From contig BCHX01000022.1 in the NCBI GenBank assembly GCA_001599755.1, forward strand, positions 1 to 27,048: a DNA stretch of 27,048 nucleotides. The letters run 5' to 3'. The notes beneath the pieces were generated by a model. That model did no database searches and had not been told where the DNA came from. It saw only the letters and a program-made list of their open reading frames with translations. How positions within the stretch are numbered: the stretch's first letter is position 1; each line of letters opens with the position of its first letter. Below, piece after piece: positions 20,007-27,048 of this stretch. Both the position numbers and the translations under genes were made by a program. Source of the stretch: Gliomastix tumulicola. Lineage: Eukaryota > Ascomycota > Sordariomycetes > Hypocreales > Bionectriaceae.

Positions 20007-22779
20007 TCATGACTTAGGAGGCAGTGGCAGGATTGGCCATTCGTAGTCTCTCTCAAAAACAGACTCGAAATTCCACTGCCCAGGAGTAACAAGCTTGACT
20101 TCTTCTCCCCCACCATATGGGAGAACAATTTCGGCACTTGTGTTGGACGGCACAGTGACAGAAAGTTTGATCGACTGCGACGCTCCCTCAATGCGCGATG
20201 TTTCCCACGAGCAAGACACCCTACCATGTGGCGTTTCGTGCGACGCCGATGCCCTTGTGAACTCGGCGCCTATTGCAGGTGCGATACGACACTTCTTCCA
20301 ACCAGGTTCGAGGCGCTGGAGGCCTGCAATCCTCTCATAGAGAAATTTGGCGACGGCACCGAAGGCATAGTGGTTGAAGGATGTCATTTCGCCTGGGTTG
20401 ATGGATCCATCGGGGAGCATGCTGTCCCATCTCTCCCAAGTCGTGGTCGCTCCCATAGTCACGGGGTAGAGCCACGATGGGTGTTCCGTCTCCAGGAGCA
20501 TGGAGTAGGCGACCTGAACGTGCCCCGTGAGAGCGAGCGCCTCGCAGAGATACGGTGTGCCGGCGAACCCCGTGCCAATCTTGAATTCGTTCTTCCTCAC
20601 AAGCTCCACGAGGCGAGTTGCCGCTCGCCCTTGTTGCTGGGGATTTAGCAGCCCGAAGCAAATTGCCAGCGCGTAGGTCGCTTGACTGTCCGAGGCCATC
20701 AGGCCATTGCGAGTCACGTACTCGTCGTGGAACTCTGCTTTTGCGGCCTCTGCCTCTCCTTGAAAATGTTCCATTTCAGCTCGCTGGCCCAGAATGCCTG
20801 AAATCTTGACCATCAGCTCGAGACTCTGGATCAGGAACATGTTGCTGATCATTCTTGCGTTTGTGACTGTTTTCCATGGTGCATCAGGAGGCGCTGCAGG
20901 GTCGAGCCAGTCCTGGGGTCAACTAGTTAGCGACAAAACCCAAGGAAATCTGGGACGCGTAAGGGCAAGAGACTTTGCATACCCCAAGTTGGAATGGGAC
21001 TGGATCCCACAAGTGCGTCAAGCGGGCCTTACCCCTTGGCAAGACCCTCATCCAAGTCATCATGCTGTTATACTGCTGGGCAAGTATACTCGTATCTCCA
21101 GTCTCCTGGTACAGCGCCCATGGCGCGAGGATCGTGACGTCGTGCCAGATCGCACACGGCACCCTCCTACACCATTTTGGGTCGGGCAATGTTGCATTGG
21201 GGCTGACCATCGGAGGCACACCGCCAAGGACATGTTGGTCGAACTCGAGGTCGATCAGCCAGTTTTTGAGCATACTGTGACAATCATAAATAAGGACCGC
21301 CGTGGGGGTGAAGAGTGCCAGGTCTCCCGACCAGCCCAGCCTCTCGTCTCGCTGAGGACAATCTGTGGGCACTGACAAGAAATTGCCCCTCATGCTCCAG
21401 CAGATATTTTGGTACAACTTGTTGAGGAGAGGGTCGGAACACTCGAAATCACCGGCAGGCGTCATATCAGTATGACAGACAACAGCCTCTACTGACGCGA
21501 GATGGAAGTCGCCAGGCCAGTTGTCGACTTGTGCGTACCGGAAGCCATGGAAGGTGAATCTGGGCTCGTAATTCTCTCCATCATCAGCGCCGTTGAGAGT
21601 GTACTCATCGATCGCCTTGCAGATACGCAGAGGTCTCGTTCCGAGTTCTCCGGCATCCAGGACTTCAGCATGACGGAGTGTAATCTTGTGGCCGCCGGGC
21701 CCTTTGACACCCATCAATCGTAGATATCCGACGAGGTTCTGGCCAAAGTCGACGATTGTCTTCCCAGAGGGCGTAGTTATCTTGTCAACTGGCTGCACCG
21801 TCCTCACTCGTCGCACCGGCTCTGCACAACCCGCAACGAGTTTGGTACACTCGAGCAAGGGGGCAAGCACCAATACGGGCTCCCAGGTGTACCCAGACGC
21901 CGGCATGGCGGCGGATGACCAGAGCGGGATCTCCTGCGTGGCGTCGTACTTTTCCCCGTCGTAGATCTCGGCTTGCCTGATAGGACCCCTCGCTACAGTC
22001 CAAGAGCCGTCCGAGACGACCTTCTGAACATGGCCGTCCGAATAAGTGATCTCGAGTTGGACCAAGAGGGCAGTGTGAGGGCCCCAGATATTCCGGTGGC
22101 CGCCTTCAAAGCCAATACGCCCGGAGAACCAACCTTCGGCAACCCGCACGCCGATGCAGTTGTCGCCCTCGGCCAGCGCCGCCGTTACATCGTATGTCTG
22201 GTATTGCAGCCGCCCATCGTAGCTTGTCCAGCCTGGAGCCAAGAAGTAATCACCGATACGCTGACCGTTGATTTCCGCTTCGTAAACCCCCTGCGCTGTG
22301 ATGTAGAGACGAGCCTGTTTTATCGACGCATCCTTGGCGAGTTGGAAGGGCATTCGGTAGAGCTGTTCCGGATCTGGCTCCGTGGTACCTGGGCCCCAAG
22401 GTGCGGCAATGCGCTCGCAGATCCAGTCTGTGCGCGTAAGAAGACCAGTCTCGAGATGCGCAGGCTCACTCCATGGCGTCGTCTTGTTGCGTCGGTCATC
22501 GTGGGCCCTGATGCGGATGGAGGCTTTCTGGCGCGAAGACAGGGTCTCCCCAAAGGGCCACGGGACGAGTGTTGATGTAGGTGAGGTACATTTGGCGATT
22601 TGCACCGTGGACTGCGACCTCCCGGGCTTCTCTGAAAGGAATTCGACGTCGAAGCTGCTCTGTTCGAAGACGCCTTCGGGGTCGTGCAACTTCCAGGAAA
22701 GTCTAGGCGCTTTGTCGTCTACCCCTAGAGTATTGGAGGTGGGGTAATGCTCGAATCGAACACCGAGAAGAGTCGCCAT
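20007..22779 (-). CDS. GH78 alpha-L-rhamnosidase, intracellular type, two exons
   Basis: The exons are 22779-20983 and 20912-20007, giving 900 aa. The single intron (70 nt, GTATGC...GCTAAC...CCCCAG) joins DPVPFQLG to DWLDPAAPPDAP, a hallmark stretch of the family. Domains in order are an N-terminal beta domain (about 1-120), a carbohydrate-binding-like beta domain (QARLYITAQGVYEAEINGQR, about 156-173), the segment DFGQNLVGYLRL (344-355), the (alpha/alpha)6 catalytic barrel from about 445, and a C-terminal beta domain from about 800. The catalytic motif DCPQRDERLGWSGD begins at D473; its acidic residues D473, E479 and D486, plus E759 in TTWERWDS, match the family's essential acids. There is no signal peptide, so it should hydrolyse imported rhamnosides in the cytosol, releasing L-rhamnose. 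Length is normal for the fungal/bacterial RhaB type. Confidence 0.93.
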
Positions 22780-22973
22780 TGTTCCGAAGATTTCTGATGT
22801 GCTTCCTCTAGGGATGGAGCGGCAAAAGTGAGTGAAACAACGACGTCGAGGGGAGGGAGATGATTACTACCAAGCCAAAAAGGGTGGCCCACCATACTAT
22901 AAAGTAGTGGGAGTACCTTCAAGTTGGGCTATCATTAACCCGAGAGATGCGGCAAGGGGAAAAGGCAGGTGCT

Positions 22974-23025
22974 GTCTAGTACGAGGACTCGATATATGAG
23001 GGGGTTCAATTCCCCACTGCTAGAC
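22974..23025. repeat. Long hairpin with tRNA T-arm-like inner loop
   Basis: GTCTAG (22974-22979) pairs with CTAGAC (23020-23025). Inside, a GGGG/CCCC stem carries the seven-base loop TTCAATT, as in a tRNA T-arm. There is no room for D and anticodon arms in 52 bases, so this is not a functional tRNA; it may be a tRNA-derived remnant or a chance fold. Confidence 0.3.
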
Positions 23026-23061
23026 GGGGGCTTATGGAGAAGCTTCTCTTAGGTTGCACAG

Positions 23062-23116
23062 CCTCTGAAATGGGGCACGCCCTGTGAAATGGAGCAGGCC
23101 TGTGAAATAGAGCACG
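23062..23116. repeat. Three-copy 18-19 bp tandem repeat
   Basis: Copies start at 23062, 23081 and 23099, with a core close to CCTGTGAAATGGAGCACG. The second and third copies differ from each other at two or three positions; the first is 19 bp and slightly more diverged. It is upstream of the rhamnosidase gene by about 280 bp. Confidence 0.6.
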
Positions 23117-24343
23117 AGCCAGTTGTCGCGGAGATATAGGAGCAATTAGTACCCTACTAAAATAGTAGCGTTCGTTACGTTTTTGTCACGTCTAGTTGCT
23201 ACCCTGCTCCCTGACACCATTAATACGCGATTCGTCCCGTCAATCTGTAGGTGCGCTGTTTGAAGAATAGAATATGGGGATAGACGGAGGCCTCTACTCG
23301 CCAACACTGAGGCTCACAGAATAATCGACGAGTGGGAAGGCCGTTATTATGATGGAGGGCGCACGTGGTACGTATGTTTACGATAGCTTCTGAGCTGCGT
23401 TAGTGGTTTCTGCCAGAGCCCATGGCTCGGCCATCAGGGCATACTCTGAAAGAGTCGTATTCAGTAGCTGCAGCAAGTCAACGAGGCTACATTCGATATC
23501 TCCACACACCTCCCGAAGCTTGCAATTCCCCAGCTCTTAGCGTCTGAAGATGCTGAGATCCATCCGATGCAGCAAATTGAAGGGCCGGGTTGTTGGGCCT
23601 AGCGGCACTCGTCATGACGTGACAACGCGTCACTACTGCGACGCGAGGAGCCCTGAACTTGGAAGACCCTCCCATTATCAACCCCACACCCTCCCGTACT
23701 CATTACTACGAACACTTCTGATCACTGTGGTGGAATACATACCACTCTTGAAACCACTCGAACTCCTGAACGGGGGGTTCGATTATGTTGGTACCCGGTG
23801 AGTAAGCTTCGCGTTACGGGCGCGAGCACCTAATTGGTAATTGACTCGTGCAGCTGAGTCTGGCATTTGCTGTTGGCATGAGCTGCTGTGGTCATATTGT
23901 ACTAATGTGTTTCTCTTTCATTCATGCAGCTCTGAACTACCCCATGCAAGGGGAACCGAAGTCACCTTCCATAGCGAATAGGAAGGAGAATGCTAAGGTT
24001 GAGAGCAACGGGGTTGGGGACAACCAAGAAGATACAATGTGTGACACTTCCTAACAAACTACTAGACTTCAGCAAACATCTCACTGATATGGGACGCAGG
24101 TACAACATCGAATCAATCTTGAAGCACAGACTTGATCGAAGTGTGAGTGAACAGCTACCTCATTATTATGAAGCTCGTTAATTTGTGTCAGGAAGTTCTG
24201 TAGCTGGAGTGAAGAGGTCTCTCTTCCTTCCTGGGAATCGTTCCCCCTTATATCTCGTTCCCACATCACGTGCCCTAGAGGCCAACTTCATCACTGGTTC
24301 CTGACAGTTTCGTGACTTCCATTGAATCCATATATAATGAATA

Positions 24344-26293
24344 TTAGGTCCCGCTCTGGGGCGGCAGGTAGTCGACGCCATTAATGGTGGTGATGAGGGT
24401 GCCATTGGTCTGGATAAAGTTCCTCGTGATGTCGAGCTGGATATGGAATCCGCCGGGGCCGCTCTTCTTGGTGGCGAGATAGCCACCCGGGCCCGTCTGT
24501 TCTAGGTCCGAGTACCAGTGCAGGAGAGTCACGGTCTGGGTCACGCTGACCCGGGTGACCTCCTCCCAGCCATTGAGGATGTGCAGGCCGTCATCCGAGT
24601 AGTTGTGGTACGTCGCCACAACGGTGTCGACGGAGCCGGCGTTGGCCTGCTGCTGCTGCCCGATGAGACCGACCTCGGCGAAGCCGGATGTCTTGCCATT
24701 GAGGATGTACTCGCCGGCGGGGAGGACGGGGTTGGCGAGGGGGGGCGCCCCGGGGGCATACGGGACACCCCAGGGGATCGTGTCCGAGGCCTCGTCCGCC
24801 GGGGCGAGGTCCAGCGGTTCCCGGCTGACGAGCTTGGCCATTATGAGGCGGTAGGTCCTGCCGCCCTGCGCGGTGGAAGGGTAGCAGGGCAAGGGGTTGG
24901 CGCCACCGCAGGCCGGGGAGATGGTCTGGGCCTGCCAGTACGCAATGGCGGTACCGTCGGGGCTCCAGCGGGGGTCGGCCATGGCGTTCCACTCCGGGTC
25001 GTCGACGTCACCGCTGCCGGGGATGCCGTTCCCCTCCCCGTTGATCTTTTGGCCGTAGTAGTCGCCGCGGTCACCGTAGCGGTCGAGTAGCCACGGCTGA
25101 AAGAAGCGCCGGGGCCCGTTGTTGCGCACGCCCGTCGTGATGTGGGAGGACACGATGTCGGTCAGGGGCGGCACGCCCTGCATGCCGGAGAGGAACATGT
25201 GGCGGGTGGTGGCGCGCGTGTCGAGGATGACGGACCATTCGTCGTCGGGCGAGATGTCGATGGGGTCGACGTACTCGGGATGCGTCGTCAGCTGGTGGAT
25301 GCGGCCGGTCTGTAGGTGGACACTGTAGGCGTCGGTGTTGCCGGATTCGCGGGCGCTTCCAATGTAGATGGCCTCGCGTCCCCGGCCGGAGAAGCTGCGG
25401 AGCTCGCCGATGGAGATGGCGTCATGGTTGAGGAAGAGCTCGTCGCCCTCGACCGAGATGGGCCTGACGCCCTCGGGGTCGAATAGGGCCGTCACGTTGT
25501 GCAGGTCGTAGCGCGGAGCCCGGGGGAAGCCACTGACCGGCGCCGGGTTGAAGACAAGACGGGAGAAGTAGGTACGCTGGCCGAGCTGGCCGTCTGCGGC
25601 GCTGTAGAAGGAGCTAAAGCCAAGGTGGACGCTGTCGGGATGGATGCGCAGCTCGCGGATCGCACCGCCGGGGGCGTCCGAGGAGGAGGAGGACCCCTCC
25701 GGTGTCGTCTCCCACCGGATGGGGTACACAAACGTGTTGCCCGCGTGGCACTCTGGACTAACAAGGTCGTGCTCACCGCAGTCAATGATGTTGTCTCCAG
25801 CCAGGAGGCGCTTACCGTCGTCAAAGGACTGCGGGTAGTCGAGCATGTGCGTCATGCCCACGCGGTGCTCGGGGGGGATGCCGCAGGTGATGCACTTCCA
25901 GGGGTCGCCGTTGGGGAACAGTTCCCCGTCCGTCTTGACGAGAATGATCTGCTCTCCGTCATATATGCTCGCGGGATCCGGCGCGGCGGGTGCACCGGTA
26001 AAGGTGACCATGGAGATGACGTGCTTGCTGTCTGGGAGGAAGTCGCCGGGGGCCATGATGCCGACCGTCTCCGGGCTGGACCCTCCGCCTCTCTGAGCTA
26101 TGCAGCCGGTGCCGTGAGGGTTGATCTCGGCCGTGCAGGCGCCTGGTGCGTCATCCGCCGACACGGGGGGCAGGGGAAGCTCGACGACCTCGATGGGTTC
26201 TGGCCCAGGGGGCGGTGGCACGCTGCAGGTCGCCGACGAGGCGAGCGCCGCCGACAGGCCGACCAGGACGCTGCACCGCAGTAGAGAGGGCAT
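24344..26293 (-). CDS. Secreted TolB-like beta-propeller protein, paralogue 2
   Basis: An intronless frame of 649 aa. The signal peptide covers roughly residues 1-22 (core VLVGLSAALASSA), followed by VPPPPGPEPIEVVELPLPPV, nearly the same as in paralogue 1. Propeller-type motifs sit at equivalent places: FLPDSKHVIS (85-94), IHPDSVHLGF (217-226), ISPDDEWSVI and WSPDGTAIAY. Shared blocks include FPNGDPWKC (126-134), HPEYVDP, NNGPRRFFQP and the C-terminal SGPGGF, so the two proteins are clear paralogues, about half identical by eye. This copy has two extra loops, a Gly/Ser loop after residue 65 and a Ser-rich loop near 201-210. Its codons are even more G/C-ending than its neighbours', which opens a long false frame on the other strand. 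The reaction is unknown, and the location is extracellular. Confidence 0.8.
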   Translation of the reverse strand: MPSLLRCSVLVGLSAALASSATCSVPPPPGPEPIEVVELPLPPVSADDAPGACTAEINPHGTGCIAQRGGGSSPETVGIMAPGDFLPDSKHVISMVTFTGAPAAPDPASIYDGEQIILVKTDGELFPNGDPWKCITCGIPPEHRVGMTHMLDYPQSFDDGKRLLAGDNIIDCGEHDLVSPECHAGNTFVYPIRWETTPEGSSSSSDAPGGAIRELRIHPDSVHLGFSSFYSAADGQLGQRTYFSRLVFNPAPVSGFPRAPRYDLHNVTALFDPEGVRPISVEGDELFLNHDAISIGELRSFSGRGREAIYIGSARESGNTDAYSVHLQTGRIHQLTTHPEYVDPIDISPDDEWSVILDTRATTRHMFLSGMQGVPPLTDIVSSHITTGVRNNGPRRFFQPWLLDRYGDRGDYYGQKINGEGNGIPGSGDVDDPEWNAMADPRWSPDGTAIAYWQAQTISPACGGANPLPCYPSTAQGGRTYRLIMAKLVSREPLDLAPADEASDTIPWGVPYAPGAPPLANPVLPAGEYILNGKTSGFAEVGLIGQQQQANAGSVDTVVATYHNYSDDGLHILNGWEEVTRVSVTQTVTLLHWYSDLEQTGPGGYLATKKSGPGGFHIQLDITRNFIQTNGTLITTINGVDYLPPQSGT

Positions 26294-26320
26294 GGTTGGT
26301 TGAGGGAGAGAAGAGGGTTG

Positions 26321-26337
26321 AGACGAGAGTCTCGTCT
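26321..26337. promoter_or_regulatory. Perfect 17-bp palindrome in the leader of the second propeller gene
   Basis: AGACGAGA (26321-26328), one base, then TCTCGTCT (26330-26337) form a perfect inverted repeat. It ends 27 bp before the ATG of the minus-strand gene (26293) and lies downstream of its TATA box, so it is probably in the transcribed leader. It shares the CGAGA...TCTCG core with 17072-17085. Confidence 0.6.
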
Positions 26338-26389
26338 GCTGGTGGCGAGTTGAGGAGCATCAGAGAACCTAAGGGCGCGCATCATGCGC

Positions 26390-26396
26390 TTTTATA
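26390..26396 (-). promoter_or_regulatory. TATA box of the second propeller gene
   Basis: TATAAAA on the minus strand, about 97 bp before the start codon. This is a textbook core-promoter element and the clearest one in the window. It is consistent with strong, inducible expression. Confidence 0.55.
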
Positions 26397-27048
26397 GACG
26401 GCTGAGCATGAGATACCTAGTGCCGCTCAACCAGCAGAGGTAGGTGCAATTCACCAACGATATTATCTGGGGGAAATACAAGACTGGGGTGCATATGCAA
26501 GTTCGGAATTGCAGTCGGGATACAGTCGTGCCAGGGTACGATCCCATGATCAAGAGCCGGGGGAGGTGCGGGGGAGGAGAGTTCCCTGTCTATTGGCCCG
26601 CCCGGACTGACCGAGCTATGACTACTACTTGATCTGATTAGCAGACAGGATCTCAGTTATGTGCGGGACCCCGAGGCTAGGACTCGGAAGTGATGTATCG
26701 TACAACTCCTCTGTGTTATTAGGCTCTTGATGCCTTCCATGTAGCCCTGCCCGAGCTTGGAAGGGAAATTGTGGATAACTGTAGCGCTTAGGCCTAAGGC
26801 GTTGGGAGCAAGATGTTGTGACGATCTCGCGTAGCTGTGCGCCTCATCGTACTGCATATCACGAGCCTGAGATAGAGGGCGGATTCGGCTACTTTGCTGG
26901 CTGTTCTGTATCTAGAAAAGAACAGTTAATGGCTATAAGAGTGGTGCTGCACTCAGCGACGTGCGGTGTAATATTTGCCATATGGCTACGACTACATCGG
27001 TTCTACTTTGGGCCTATTAGGTCCGAATCAGAGTTAATCCGGGGGGGG
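26397..27048. other. Right end of window, no supportable gene
   Basis: About 650 bp upstream of the second propeller gene. Only short open frames, no repeat or RNA gene. The sequence stops in a run of eight G, possibly the contig end. Confidence 0.4.

Larger units (their letters stand above)
22780..24343. other. Upstream region of the rhamnosidase, short repeats, no firm gene
   Basis: About 1.56 kb between the rhamnosidase start and the 3' end of the second propeller gene. A TATA-like CTATAAA lies at 22898-22904 (TTTATAG on the gene strand) within an imperfect 24-bp dyad (CCCAC...GTGGG), about 120 bp before the ATG. Further out are a hairpin (22974-23025), a 12-bp palindrome (GAGAAGCTTCTC, 23037-23048) and an 18-bp tandem repeat. 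An intron-like signature near 23799-23929 is described under findings. Confidence 0.4.

Noticed and set aside
22974..23025. tRNA gene
   Set aside because: The T-arm-like loop is real, but there is no space for D and anticodon arms; kept only as a hairpin.
8774..23270. Shared 15-mer GCGCTGTTTGAAGAA near 8774 and 23255
   Set aside because: The similarity does not extend beyond these bases on either side; probably chance.
25499..26284. 261-residue open frame on the plus strand
   Set aside because: It lies fully antisense to the second propeller gene. It is open because that gene is G/C-rich at third positions, and its product has no motif.
17120..26293. Assignment of the propellers to PL22 or PL42 polysaccharide lyases
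   Set aside because: The propeller shape and context would fit, but the family's diagnostic residues could not be identified by eye.

Overview
The window reads as nuclear DNA of a filamentous ascomycete (Pezizomycotina). The genes carry short introns of about 47-93 bp with GTRNGT-type donors and CTRAY-like branch sites before YAG acceptors. Coding regions are rich in G/C at third positions, and genes lie on both strands without operons. The families are also typical of the group: a BOR1-type SLC4 transporter, an arrestin-like adaptor, a Ste20/GCK-type kinase, a sugar-porter MFS permease, a GH78 alpha-L-rhamnosidase and secreted TolB-like propellers. Splice sites below were placed by eye from frame continuity and consensus; no search was run.

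Left part (1-13.6 kb). The 3' end of a truncated gene (1-156) is followed by about 1.9 kb without a convincing gene. Next is a six-exon BOR1-like anion transporter on the minus strand with one frame break. Further on is an arrestin-like gene whose C-terminal half is replaced by an out-of-frame Myb/SANT-like segment. Small zinc-binding-motif ORFs, a three-exon orphan protein gene (8755-9433), a three-exon C2H2-like gene (9495-10404, minus) and an intronless Ste20-type kinase (10805-12814) follow. Between the kinase and the next gene, which converge, lies an array of about nine dyad-symmetric 15-mers spaced 22-24 bp (13633-13830).

Right part (14.4-26.3 kb) looks like a catabolic neighbourhood: a four-exon sugar transporter (minus), a secreted beta-propeller protein (plus, divergent from the transporter), a two-exon intracellular GH78 alpha-L-rhamnosidase (minus) and a second paralogous secreted beta-propeller protein (minus). 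My inference is that the propellers act outside the cell on a rhamnose-containing plant glycan or glycoside, the permease imports the released glycoside, and the cytosolic GH78 removes rhamnose. The propellers cannot be assigned a reaction from sequence alone. Both carry a perfect palindrome with the same core (CGAGA, 0-1 nt, TCTCG) about 30 bp before their start codons. This is the best sign that they are co-regulated. The last ~0.65 kb holds no gene that I can support.
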